A DNA stretch of 64,000 bases from Trematomus loennbergii (Eukaryota > Chordata > Actinopteri > Perciformes > Nototheniidae): assembly GCA_012861695.1 (NCBI GenBank), contig JAAOOA010000518.1, positions 124,001-188,000 of the forward strand. The letters are read 5' to 3'. The notes beneath the pieces were generated by a model. That model did no database searches and was not told the origin of the DNA. It saw nothing but the letters and a program-made list of their open reading frames with translations. The position numbers were made by a program, and so were the translations under genes. Shown one piece after another: positions 1 to 11,779 of the stretch (the stretch's first letter is position 1; each line of letters begins with the position of its first letter).

Positions 1-480
1 TCAGGGGTCTGCAACCTTTTTGACCAAAAGAGCCATTTTGCCCCCTTTTCCAACACTTTTTTTTGTCTGGAGCCGCAAAACATATTTGTTGTATATATTG
101 TTATATCATAGACAAAAACTACAGTTGTTTTGCATTTATTATGTATATGTTAACAAGTAAACTAGCTGTTCACACTATTCCTAATATTACCCATAAATAT
201 TAGCAGATTCTATTTTATTTTTAAAACATATTGATGTAAATACATACACATATCGGTATGTTGTATAAATATTGCAAATCAAAACCTTTATTCACTACTT
301 ATTACCAAAAATCGTAGTTCTATCTCCGGTAATCATGCATTCAAATGTCCCGCCACGAACTTCCGGGGAACTATTGATTCTCCCTGAACCACGTGACGAT
401 CAAGCATTTTGGACTTCCGTTGTCATAACTCTCTCTCTATATGGCGCTGCCTAACCCTAACCTGCTAGCAGGATGGAGTT
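1..480 (+). repeat. Zinc-finger 5' block, copy A, starting with a hAT-like terminus
   Basis: This stretch is nearly identical to 18,053-18,515 and 22,535-22,990, so it is one of three copies. It opens with CAGGGGTCTGCAACC, which resembles the hAT end at 54,606 (CAGGGGTCGTCAACC). It then passes through AT-rich sequence into a segment rich in CACGTG- and CCGG-type words just before the zinc-finger leader exon. No matching right-hand inverted repeat is visible, so the hAT part is a fragment or solo end. The GC-richer part at about 345-450 may be promoter, judged only from its position and its conservation among copies. Confidence 0.6.
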
Positions 481-563
481 CATTTCTTCCCACCTCTGCT
501 GTTGAGCTACTTCTTAGCTGTAGATTGGTTTTGTGTTGACTGTAGTGTTAATACTTATTTCAG

Positions 564-3500
564 AGACCCAGACGGAGAAGGAGCACTGAGAGCAGCATGG
601 AGGAGAACAAAGAGACCCCCAGAACTCAGGTCAGTGTTCACTTCATCACAATATATTCCTAACACTGCTGTCCCTTACACTGGGGGACATTTGTGTTATT
701 TAAGGACTTTAAACCTGTACTTTTGTTTAAGGTTAAACAACCTTGAACATTGTGGGTTTTATTTTACAGACTCTTATATTTAGATATGGGTTCAGGTGTA
801 TATCCGTATGTAGTGTCTCTACTTTAAAGAGTCCTCTCCTGCTGATGTTCAGGTGTATATCCGTATGTAGTGTCTCTACTTTAAAGAGTTCTCTCCTGCT
901 GACGTTCAGGTGTATATCAGTATGTAGTGTCTCTACTTTAAAGAGTCCTCTCCTGCTGATGTTCAGGTGTATATCAGTATGTAGTGTCTCTACTTTAAAG
1001 AGTCCTCTCCTGCTGATGTTCAGGTGTATATCCGTATGTAGTGTCTCTACTTTAAAGAGTCCTCTCCTGCTGATGTTCAGGTGTATATCAGTATGTAGTG
1101 TCTCTACTTTAAAGAGTCCTCTCCTGCTGATGTTCAGGTGTATATCAGTATGTAGTGTCTCTACTTTAAAGAGTCCTCTCCTGCTGATGTTCAGGTGTAT
1201 ATCAGTATGTAGTGTCTCTACTTTAAAGAGTCCTCTCCTGCTGATGTTCAGGTGTATATCAGTATGTAGTGTCTCTACTTTAAAGAGTTCTCTCCTGCTG
1301 ATGTTCAGGTGTATATCAGTATGTAGTGTCTCTACTTTAAAGAGTCCTCTCCTGCTGATGTTCAGGTGTATATCAGTATGTAGTATCTCTTCTTTAACCT
1401 GTTATACCCCATCGGGGGAAAAAGCGCAGCATCTGCAAGAAACAGCGTCTGAGGGCTTCTTAATATTTAAATGACGAAATGATGGAAACTAGCTCAAAGC
1501 TAAATCTGACACATTTGAATGTTTTAAGTGTTCATTACTGTGCATTGTCCCTGCCAAATAAACGATTAAATAAATAAAACCATTAATGTGTCATACCCAC
1601 TTAACTGGAAGAAACTCAGCTATCAGACAATATTAACCATTTTAGCAAAACAAGACATAAGGGTTATAACAAAGGCTCGAATTAGCCCTGAGCAAAAAAA
1701 TGCTAACACTTAGCACAGAACTCACGTTAAAATACCCTTATTACTTATCGATCTGCAAAAACAAGATATCGATTAGCAAGCTGAGATTGCACAGATCGTA
1801 TCATTACTGACCGATCCGAACTCGCGACATGAGAAACTTACAAAGACATCACACCACGTAGCATTAGCTAGCCAACACAGCAATATGTCTTACCTTTGTT
1901 GTTTTCCGATCAAAAGTTGTCTTCAATGTCATTAAAATGATAAAACGCTGCTGAAGGTTAATCCAATGTGTCTGTGTCACTTTGAAATGATTTCTGATAA
2001 TCCATCACCAATAAAACTAGTTTTCAGATTTCAGAGCATAAGGTTTCGCTTTGGGCAAACTGCGTGCGCATTGCCTCCAATGGTAACGTGTGTATGTGGA
2101 AATTCCACTTTGATTATATTGGCTCTAATGTTCAAAAGAGATGTCAATCATCAAAATCGACCAATGGGTTCCAGAGAAGAAACGGCAAATACTCCCATTT
2201 CCACCCAAATGACCCCATAGGTGGGATTTCTTTTGCTAAATCTCTCTAAAAACGTCAAATGTCGCTTGTTTTGCATCAATCTTGATACAGGGTACTTATG
2301 TTGTAGTTTGGATTCCTAAAGCTTTTAGTCTACTATCCCATCATTCAAGGGTGGTTTTCACTATAAGTAATGGTTTATTTTTGGACGGACACTATAATTT
2401 ACATTTTTTTTTACTATGTTCAATCTGAATTTTTTTTAAAAAGATCTATATTGATTCTGACTTTTCTACATCCAACTCAAAGGTTTATCATTGCTTTGAG
2501 AAGAAAGATTATTAATTTATCCCTTTTTTAGAAGTGAAGATATTGTCATTTGTTCTGGGAATGTCATTTTCGAGCCTGAGACCTGAAAACAGGCTTGGGC
2601 CTTAACAGGTTAAAGATATCAGCTTATCTTAGGTAAAATATCAATTTGTGCCATGTTTTAGGTATAAAATGTCATATAATTCAGGCTATGAATGATATAT
2701 GAACAAACCCTTCTGTAAAAACCTCAGAATATTGATAGGAATATTACTGGAAGGTTTGGTGTATAAGTGCTACTGAAGTGGAAATTTCTCACTCAGAATA
2801 TGAGAAAAAAACTCATTTTGAGAAAACGACCTTTAAAGATGGCTGTGTGGCGTTACCTAAACCCTCCTCTGGATAACAGCTTGCGCCTCGACACAATCCG
2901 TGAAGGTATTTCGTGTTCGGGGTCATTTAGTTTTTTGTCTAACCTTGCTTCGTCGAAGTGAAAATTGTTGTCGCCCTCTGTGAACGATTTTTTTCGCTGT
3001 TCTTTTGCCATTTTGAGATAAAAATTTCCAGCGAAAGCTAAACCAGGAAGTTTTAGCACACCACGTGACGCATCTGAACGAATCACGTTGCCAGAAATTG
3101 ACACCAGTCAATGAGATTTCGTTTTTTGGTTTAAGACCCCTTTGTACACGATTGGTTGCTGATACAAAGGAAATGACCATATTTGGATCTGATGAGATTG
3201 TGCAGGAGAGACAGAGCTTTCCAACGATACCTCTGATTACATGGTTATGTTACGTTAGAATGCTAACTTGGTGAATTTAGGATAAATCTACAGACGCAGA
3301 CTGCTGCATTTGAGTGATCTTTAACCGTTATTTAATAACATTTGTTGAGAACAATTAGTTGAAAATGATAGCTCAATTACTTTTGTTTTTGTTCAAGAAG
3401 GCATGTTGCAAAAGATTGCCAAAAAATGTACTTAATGAATGTCTCTCTCTGTATGTCTGTTGCTTTAGAACCAGAGAGGACTCAGACTTCACAGCTGTGA

Positions 3501-4319
3501 CCTGTGTGACAAATCCTTCAAGACCTCTGGAGAATTAAAGGTTCATCAGAGAGCTCACACTGGAGAGAAACCCCACAACTGTGACCTGTGTGGGAAAACG
3601 TTCAATACTCTATTTGAACTGAAGTCCCATTATCGTATTCACACTGGAGAGAAACCATACAGCTGTGACCAATGTGGGAAAACCTTTGCTCAGAAAAGTA
3701 ACCTTTCATCTCATCAGCGCACTCATACTGGAGAGAAACCCTACAGTTGTGAACAGTGTGGCAAAAACTTTACAGAGAGAGGTCAGCTTGTAGCCCACCG
3801 TCGAAGCCACACTGGAGAGAAACCATACAGCTGTGATGAGTGTGGGAAAATGTTCACTTCATCAAGTAAACTCACAATCCATCATCGTATTCACACGGGT
3901 GAAAAACCATACTGGTGTGAAGAGTGTGGGAAAATGTTCACTAGATCAGATCAACTCAAAACACATCATCGTGTTCACACTGTAGGGAAAACCATACTGC
4001 TGTGAAGAGTGTGGAAAAACTTTTTTTGTTCTCGTTACCTCAGAGCACACCAGCGCATCCACACTGGAGAGAAACCATACAGCTGTGAAGAGTGTGGGAA
4101 CACGTACATTACGCCAGGTGAACTCAAATCCCATCAGCGTGTTCACAGGGAGAGAAACCATACTGGTGTGAACAGTGTGGGAAAACATACACCACGTCAA
4201 GGAATTTAAAAATACATTGTCGTACTCACACTGGAGAGAAACCATACAGCTGTGACCAGTGTGACAAGTCATTTACTAGCGCAAACTGTCTTAAGAGCCA
4301 TCGTCGTATTCACACTTGA
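564..4319 (+). CDS. C2H2 zinc-finger gene, copy A (frameshifted, probably decaying)
   Basis: This looks like a poly-zinc-finger DNA-binding protein, presumably nuclear. The leader exon runs 564-629 (acceptor TTATTTCAG before it). ATG at 597 gives [11 protein letters not shown], then donor CAG|GTCAGTG in phase 0. The finger exon starts at 3469 after TTGCTTTAG, also phase 0. Six intact C-X2-C-X12-H-X3-H fingers follow with HTGEKP linkers ([48 protein letters not shown]). A one-base gain in the linker near 3983 then brings a TGA at 4003-4005, for a product of about 189 residues. Four more fingers are readable downstream with further frame changes near 4020 and 4148. The last finger ends at a TGA (4317-4319) shared with copy D. 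No KRAB, BTB or SCAN domain is visible. The six-finger product could still be made, or this is a pseudogene; the frameshifts argue for decay. Confidence 0.75.
791..1393 (+). repeat. 57-bp minisatellite array A
   Basis: About 10.6 head-to-tail units lie in the first intron of zinc-finger copy A. The unit is 57 bp, and a central motif is CTCTACTTTAAAGAGTCC. Units differ at a few positions (ATCCGTATG or ATCAGTATG; CCTCTCC or TTCTCTCC). Because 57 is three times 19, reading frames stay open across the array on both strands and give spurious 19-residue repeat proteins. Each unit contains TTCAG|GTGTAT, a back-to-back acceptor/donor-like motif. The array is cut on its right by a TTAA-target transposon. 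Confidence 0.95.
1398..2609. mobile_element. Non-autonomous TTAA-target DNA transposon, copy 1
   Basis: The element is 1212 bp, flanked by TTAA on both sides (1394-1397 and 2610-2613). It starts CCTGTTA and ends TAACAGG, an exact short terminal inverted repeat. The same family recurs at 7867-9022 and, lacking its 5' part, at 23,191-23,790. No transposase reading frame is present. TTAA target duplication is known for piggyBac and Kolobok elements, but I cannot choose between them. Its left junction falls inside a unit of the 57-bp array. Confidence 0.85.
2614..3468 (+). other. Remaining first-intron sequence of zinc-finger copy A
   Basis: The stretch is nearly identical to 23,795-24,653 in copy D. 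It contains no RNA gene, no long supported reading frame and no recognisable transposon end. It ends in the polypyrimidine stretch and TAG of the finger-exon acceptor. Short open frames on both strands are unsupported. Confidence 0.6.
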
Positions 4320-4375
4320 GAGAAACCATACAGCTATATGTGGGAAAGCCTTTACTCAAATCAGTTCCCTTAGAC

Positions 4376-5407
4376 CAGGGGTGGGGAACCTTTTTCCTCT
4401 CAAGGGCCATTTCAAGTTTTTTAAACATCCTCCGAGCGCCGTTCAAATTATTGACCTCTGCTTAAAAATACTAAAATCACAGCCCATTAATTTCGCCTTT
4501 CTTTCATGCTGTACCAAAAAAAAAGCAGCCTCTTAATCCAGATATCTAACCATGACTCGCGCATGCATGCACACCAAAAAATAAAGATATGGACACAAGA
4601 TGTGTGCAATTTAGTTTCCTATCCATGTGAACATGATTTAAGGGGGGGGGGTGACTTAACCTCCTCTATTGGGGTCCCCCGAGAAGATTTATTTTTAAAT
4701 GTTGAAGTTAAAAGCATCAATCCGGTGCACTTTGAGCGCAACATTAGGAGATCTATGGATACATCTCAATGCTCAACACCCATATGAAACAGAACTGTAA
4801 GCAGATTTATTTTTCTTTATGAATATTTTACAAATCACTCTCCTTTCAAACTGTATTCTTGTTTATTAATGACATTTTTTTTACTATCATTGTCATATAG
4901 TATTTTATAGCTGTTTTTCCTTTATTCTCTTGTGTTTTTATAACTATAATGATCATATAAAGATGTGCCTTTACCTCACTGGTTATAGAAAAAGCTTCTT
5001 ATATTTGTTAGCATAGCTAGCTAACCAGATACTAATAACAACAAAGGTATTGACTGTACGATCAGTATGACGGATGAACAGATCGCCACTGGGCTTTCAG
5101 CTAAAGACACAGCCACGCTGAAACTGCGGCATGCGTACGGCTCCTTATGGGTACTGCAATTTCTGAAGTATCGGAGCCGTTCTGGTGCTCTCCGTCAGAA
5201 CTGCACCCCTGTCAGACGAGACATATACCACGTGATGACACGTTAGGCTCGTGTTGTGTTCAAGGACCCTGACCGTGGCCAGGAAAAACAGGCACTCGCT
5301 TGTTTAATTTTTTTACGGTCTAGATTTCTTTAATTTTTTTCTTTTTTGCGTATGTTTATAAATTACCTCGAGGGCCGTACCAAATGGCCGGAGGTTCCCC
5401 ACCCCTG
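4376..5407. mobile_element. Non-autonomous hAT element in the former zinc-finger coding region, copy A
   Basis: The element is 1032 bp with inverted ends CAGGGGTGGGGAACC and GGTTCCCCACCCCTG. It is flanked by a perfect 8-bp target duplication, CCTTAGAC (4368-4375 and 5408-5415), the hAT signature. It sits 56 bp past the shared TGA, inside what was another finger: CGKAFTQ precedes it and remnants of H-Q-R-T-H follow it. No transposase frame is visible. The same insertion at the same site in copy D (25,554-26,608) shows it predates the A/D duplication. Its interior is related to 54,606-56,221. Confidence 0.92.
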
Positions 5408-5415
5408 CCTTAGAC

Positions 5416-6410
5416 CCACCAGCGCACTCACTTTGCCTCCATCTGATCCTTTTCTGAGTCAAGCTAGCATTCCTCCTGCTTTGGTCCAAAAGTAAAGCTG
5501 ACCAACAGTGACTTTACGTTCGAATAAACAGGTTTTTTATGGAATACATTCAGACCTCCCAAAATCCTGCTGTCACACTTAGCTCTATTTGTGAGTGCTC
5601 TGGTTAATAAATGTTCTCTGTGTGTAATGTTCACTGAATCATTTTTATTCCATGTTTTGGTTCAATTCAAAGGTTTGAGTTGCTTTTTTGGTACTTTTTT
5701 TTTGTTTTTACTTCAAGTGATGTTCAAAACACTAAGACACGTTAGGTATGAGAAGTGATAAAGTACATTTGTGACGTTCTTGTTTTGTTTGAACAAACCT
5801 TGTTCTAGTGAAACTCTGATATAATATTATCTCATGTTCATTATTTGACTTCATTGTGACGGCCGTTAGTTTTCTGTGTTCTCAGTAAATGTGATTCTTG
5901 CTGCTGTAATAATCTGAGCTGTGAACTTAACACTTGTTTTCTATTTTCTCATTAAAGTTGTCGATACAAAGAGACTCTTTGACTCATCATTAGAAACTGT
6001 TTAATGTTTTATAATTACTTACAATCACTTTGCATTAGGGTTTTAATTAATGGTCTTTATTTGAACTGCAGGTATATTGAAAAGGATAATTTGTTTGTTT
6101 AGTAAATTAGTAATTTTCTCCCAGAATTCATTATTTATTTTTTGCAACATGATTTTTGATGTTTTTAATGCCTCATCTGCAAAATGTTAGTCTGTTTTTT
6201 TTACGTTTTATTTATTTATTATATATTTGTATGTATTCATAATTAGAGCAACTGTCAAAAAAAACAGGTTAAATCATTTTTCTTTTAATAGATTTGCTTT
6301 TTTTCCAGTTTGTATTTCCTCCACGTGTTGCTGTAGTTTCACCACTTGATGGCGCTGTCTGTTTTTCCCCCTGGATTTCAATAAAGTTTATTAAAAAATG
6401 ACATAGTGGC
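5416..6410 (+). repeat. Zinc-finger 3' flank, copy A
   Basis: This is the sequence downstream of the finger exon, with an AATAAA near 5605 that could serve as the poly(A) signal. It is almost identical to 26,617-27,600 and, from about 5729, to 7403-7862 plus 9027-9283. It is otherwise AT-rich, with no supported coding sequence. It ends at a LINE 5' end. Confidence 0.75.
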
Positions 6411-6712
6411 CAACTGCGGGTGTCAGACGTCAGGTGTCAGAGCAAGATGGCCGCGCCTATGTTGGCTGCTAGTCGTCTTCACTCGCTACCGCTCCTGTTT
6501 GTCGCTTATCTGTTTTTATCGTTGTGCATACGCAATGTCAGATCGGCAGATTCCTACGATCGCCAAACTCTGCTGGATATAGGTGCTTCGGTGGCACAAT
6601 CACTGTCGGATCGATCGGCACAGTGGAGTTGTCACTGTACCCTGCATCCCCAAGTACCAGAGGTAATCTGGTCTACAACCTGTTGCTGCCCTGAACCTGG
6701 AGAGCAAGACAT
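6411..6712 (+). mobile_element. 5' fragment of a LINE, copy A
   Basis: The fragment matches 27,610-27,911 almost base for base and is truncated at GAGAGCAAGAC. It reads MAAPMLAASRLHSLPLLF from about 6447, then SYDRQTLLDIG. In the longer copy D the sequence continues into a basic R-rich region and LNARSITNKSFVLNDFF, the usual start of the apurinic endonuclease domain in fish L2/CR1-group LINEs. The homologous stretch at about 9280 lacks it, so it is an insertion. The hydrophobic start mimics a signal peptide but need not be one. Confidence 0.65.
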
Positions 6713-6715
6713 CAG

Positions 6716-7402
6716 GTCAACTCAAAACCTGCCCTCCTCACACACTTAGCTATAGATGTGAATGCTCTGGTTAATAAAAATGTTCTTTTGATTTAGATAA
6801 ATCAGCCTTTTCACATGTTTCTGTCTGTAACGTTGTGACGGCTGCACATTGATTTAAGGTTTTTCTTCTAAACTGTAGTGGCAGGAGAAAAGGATTAAGG
6901 CATGTTGTTTATCATGAAATGAACTATGATACATGTACTGTATATTATCCTCGCAACTGCATTAGTTAATGTCCACTTTTATGTACAGTTTGAGGGTGTG
7001 GGTCATTAAGCCTCATCTGCATATTCACCTGTCGCGGCGCGCCCAGAGGCTTTTTAGTGGGCGCGTCACCGGGAGGCCAGGGGTTGGTTCTCACGGGAGG
7101 AGGAAGTGTGTGTGTGGCGAAAGCGGGTATTCAGCGGGATATTTAAGTTTCCTCAGCATGTATATGTTAAAATGCAACGGGGTTTAACTGAAAAATAACT
7201 GAATGTGGATATTGCATCGACCGACCTGGAAGCACGTTTCCGTGGAGAGGACGCGCACAGATAAAGAGATTCTCTCCAATACAGGGTGAGATCGCTCCTT
7301 TGTGCCATGCCGATCATCGTGTTTTCTTTTTTTGTGGATTATAGCCTAAATAGGCCTACAAACTTTTCAGTTTTTTGCTGCTGAAGTGCGCAGGAGCAAA
7401 AT
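6716..7402 (+). other. Diverged zinc-finger 3' remnant, then GC-rich promoter-like DNA
   Basis: 6716-6790 is a diverged second copy of the zinc-finger 3' flank (compare 5555-5615, with the shared words CACTTAGCT and GCTCTGGTTAATAA). 7030-7290 is GC-rich, with CGCGGCGCGCCC and other CpGs, then GGATATTTAAG and, near 7283, a donor-like CAGG|GTGAGA. This could be a promoter and untranslated first exon cut off from its gene. There is no coding evidence, and the promoter reading is an inference. Confidence 0.4.
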
Positions 7403-9283
7403 GATCAAAACACTAAGACACGTTAGGTATGAGAAGTGATAAAGTACATTTGTAACGTTCTTGTTTCTTTTTAACAAACATTGTTCTAGTGAAACTCTGA
7501 TATAATATTATTTTATGTTCATTATTTGACTTCATTGTGACGGCCGTTAGTTTTCTGTGTTCTCAGTAAATGTGATTCTTGCTGCTGTAATAATCTGAGC
7601 TGTGAACTTAAAACTTGTTTTCTATTTTCTCACTAAAGTTGTCGATACAAAGAGACTCTTTGACTCATCATTAGAAACTGTTTAATGTTTTATAATGACT
7701 TACAATCACTCTGCATTAGGGTTTTAATTAATGGTCTTTATTTGAACTGCAGCTATATTGAAAAGGAATAATTTGTTTGTTTAGTAAATTAGTATTTTCT
7801 TCCCAGAATTCATCATTTATTTTTTGCAAAGTGATTTTTGTTCCTCTCTTAAATAAAAATGTTTAACCTGTTACGCACCATCCCCCCGGTACCGGGCGGA
7901 TAAACGCGTCATTTGCAGGAAACAACGTCTAAGGAATCTTAATATTGAATAAAACTATGAATGTGTTATATCCATGTAACGGGAAGAAACTCAGCTAACT
8001 GATCTTTTTTATTTATTTTTTCAAAAAAAAACACAATGCTAGCACTCAGCCTCTGAATTAGCCACGGGCGAAAACATGGAACGTAATGCGGTACTTAAAC
8101 TCACTCAGAACTCCCTTATTACTTATCCAAGATGCACAACCAACCACTCTTTTTTGGTGTCCTGGAAACACTGAATCTAACGGTGCCCTCCTCAACACTC
8201 AGTGATCAACATTCGCGACGCTATAAGCGAAAGCATACATCATAACATGTGGAGCTAAGTAGCTAAAAACGTAAACATGGCTTACCTTGGTCAAAAGTGG
8301 TCTTCAATGGCATTAAAACGATAAAAAAACGATGCTGCAGTTAATCCATAGGTTCATCCTATGTGTCTGTGCCTTCTTTGAAATTATTTCTGATAATCCA
8401 TAAGCAATAAAACGGCTTTATAATTTCCAAACTCCAGAAGGACAAAATCTGCTAAACTAGTTTCATTTCTAGACGCGTAGCCCCCACTTTTTCTCTTGAC
8501 AACGTGTGTGTGCCTCCCCCTTCGATTCTATTGGCTCTAACGGTCACAAGGGTGTGTCAACCAACCAAATCGACCAAGGGGGGCCAGAGATATGGAAAAA
8601 AAAACATTTTCACCCAAATCACCTCAGAGGTGGGGTGTTTTGGCTAAACCTCTCTAAAAAGGTCAAATGTCACTTGTTTTGCATCAATCTTGATACAGGG
8701 TACTAATTATATGTTGTACTTTGGATTCCTAAAGCTTTTAGTCTACTAACCCATCATCCAAGGGTAGTTTTCACTATCTGTAAAAAATTATTTTTGGACG
8801 GACACTATAATTTACAGTTTTTTACTATGTAAAATCTGAATTTTCTTTAAAATAAAAAACATTATATTGATTCTGACTTCTACATCCAACTAACAGGTTT
8901 ATCATTACTTTGAGAACAAAGATTATTAATTTAACCCTTTTAGAAGGGAAGATATGGTCATTTGTTCTGGGAATGTCATTTTCGAGCCTGAGACCTGAAA
9001 AACAGGCTCAGAGTGGAACAGGTTAATGCCTCATCTGCAAAATGTTATTGTTTTTTTTTTCGTTTTTTTATTTTATTCATTATATATTTTATATGTATTC
9101 ATAATTAGAGCAACTGTCAACAAAACAGGTTAAATCATTTTTCTTTTAATAGATTTGCTTTTCTTGGTTTTCCAGTTTTTATTTCCCCCATGTGTTGCTG
9201 TAGTTTCACCACTTGATGGCACTGTCTGTTTTTCCCCCTGGATTTCAATAAAGTTTATTGAAAAACAACATAGTGGCCAACTG
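7403..9283 (+). repeat. Third copy of the zinc-finger 3' flank, split by a transposon
   Basis: 7403-7862 and 9027-9283 together match 5729-6400. The interruption is the TTAA-target element at 7867-9022. The uninterrupted copy at about 6158-6170 serves as the empty site. This copy lacks the LINE that follows copies A and D and instead continues into TCCTACAACTTCCGTG. Confidence 0.85.
7867..9022. mobile_element. TTAA-target DNA transposon, copy 2
   Basis: The element is 1156 bp between TTAA at 7863-7866 and TTAA at 9023-9026. Its ends CCTGTTA and AACAGG match copy 1. The interior shares blocks with 1398-2609, including TTGCATCAATCTTGATACAG and TTTTTGGACGGACACTATAA, but has diverged clearly more than the A/D copies differ from each other. 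It has no transposase. The intact version of the target site within this window makes the boundaries firm. Confidence 0.9.
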
Positions 9284-9451
9284 CGGTCCTACAACTTCCG
9301 TGTCAGCCCGTGACGTGACGGAGTCCAAAAAGAAACGCCTTGGGGAAAGAAACGTCTTTAAATCAGCAGATACTTTAAAAAAAATTATATAAACTACCCA
9401 GTATGAACTCTTTTATAGCCTTTATTTTAGTTTTTAAAAAGTTATAAAATG

Positions 9452-10206
<755 letters not shown>

Positions 10207-10480
10207 GCTTAGACACATGCATCCAATCGGCTCTATACGCAGACGATGGGGCTATTTGGATGAGGGGAAGAAATGCCCCATACTTAAGGGAGAATATAGG
10301 TAGAGCGATTAAAAAAGCGTAGAGGTGGTCATATAACTGGGGATTCAAAATGTCAGAAAGGTAGCAAGTCACGCTACATGGTATTTACAAACAAACGCAA
10401 GATTGATGGCCAACAGCTAACACTATATGATCGTCCAATGACAAAGGTGAATGAGTTCAAATACCTAGGACTGTGGTTTG

Positions 10481-10655
10481 AGGACAGAGGGTGTCGTTTT
10501 TTCTCATACTGATATTCTGAACAAACTGTGCTGTTGTATTTGCTGTAAAGTGTCTTTACTGTAGGGTATTTTATTATATGTACAGCACTTTGGCTCGACC
10601 AAAAATCGTTTAAAAATGTGCTATATAATTAAAACTTGATTTGATTTGATTTGAT
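10481..10655 (+). mobile_element. L2-type LINE 3' tail inserted in the I-like LINE
   Basis: It reads from GGACAGAGGGTGTCG through GCACTTTGGCTCGACC to a TTGAT-repeat tail. The same 3' end follows the L2-like RT at 59,006-60,020, and reverse copies lie at 46,593 and 57,322. It splits the RT frame between WFED and the next LINE residues. Confidence 0.8.
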
Positions 10656-11599
10656 AGCAAATATAAATGGAAAATGCATATTAATCAAGTGGAAACAAAA
10701 TGCAAAAAACTATTACATTTATTGCGAGGTGTAGCTGGATGCAACTGGGGCGCAGGCAAACAAGCATTAATAGACATTTACAGATCAATTATGAGGTCCA
10801 CAATAGATTATGGTTGTATAGTGTATGGAGCAGCAGCAAAAACATCGCTTTTAGGTTAGGGTTAGGGGTTATGTAGCGGCTGTGTATTGGAGCGATAAAG
10901 TCATCCCCTATCAATGCAGTGCTGATAGAAGCAGGAGAGACGCCTCTGGAGATCAGAAGAGAGAAACTTGCTCTGTCATACTGGGTCAGGCTACAAGGAA
11001 GTGGAGAAGAAAATATTACAAACAGAATATTACAGGATTGCTGGGAATATACAAAGTTCCAGGGGCGTGGGTTTGGCTGGACGAGTAAGGAGAGAACGAG
11101 GGCATATGGAGTGGAGACCATCACGTTTGCCAAAGCAACCCCATTTAGCCGTGTTCCTCCATGGCTTTTCCCAGAAGCTAAAATAGATATGAGTATTGTA
11201 GAAAGGAAAAAAGAGTGGCAAATAAATGAAGTGGGAATTAAAACAAGTATGTATCTGAACGAAAAGTACTACAATTACCTACAAATGTACACAGAGGGTT
11301 CTAAGAACAAGGAAGAGTGTGTTGGAGTTGTTATACATCCCAGGCTTTAAAATATCGATTTCAAAAAGAGCGTCAGATCAATATCAGTGTACACAGCAGA
11401 AATGCTGGCAGTAATAATAGGATTACAGTGGGTTGAAGAGGTCAGACCAGATAGGTTGGTGATATGCACAGATTCATTGTCCATATTCAAAAGCATACAG
11501 TCAACAACAACTGCCAGAGAAGACATTCTCATAGAACTGAACCACAGCCTGTTAAGACTGCACAGAGGCGGCATAGATCTGCAGTTCTGCTGGATGCCT

Positions 11600-11779
11600 G
11601 CTCATGAGGGGGTGAAAGGGAACGAGTGTGCTCATGAGGGGGTGAAAGGGAACGAGTGTGCTGATGAGGGGGTGAAAGGGAACGAGTGTGCTGATGAGGG
11701 GGTGAAAGGGAACGAGTGTGCTCATGAGGGGGTGAAAGGGAACGAGTGTGCTCATGAGGGGGTGAAAGGAAACGAGTGT
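11600..11779 (+). repeat. Six 30-bp in-frame repeats in the RNase H motif
   Basis: There are six exact-length units of 30 bp, each reading A-(H/D)-E-G-V-K-G-N-E-C. This is the conserved RNase H C-terminal motif AHxGxxGNExAD. Units alternate CTCATGAG and CTGATGAG. A functional RNase H has one copy, so this is a later tandem amplification. Confidence 0.95.

Noticed and set aside
743..1474. Open frame encoding a 19-residue repeat protein in the 57-bp array, and mirror frames in arrays B and C
   Set aside because: A period of 57 bp keeps frames open on both strands. There is no start context, splice support or composition of a real protein.
10855..10870. Telomere-like TTAGGTTAGGGTTAGGGG inside the LINE
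   Set aside because: Only about two and a half units, and CTAACCC-like words are common at leader-block edges here; not an interstitial telomere array.
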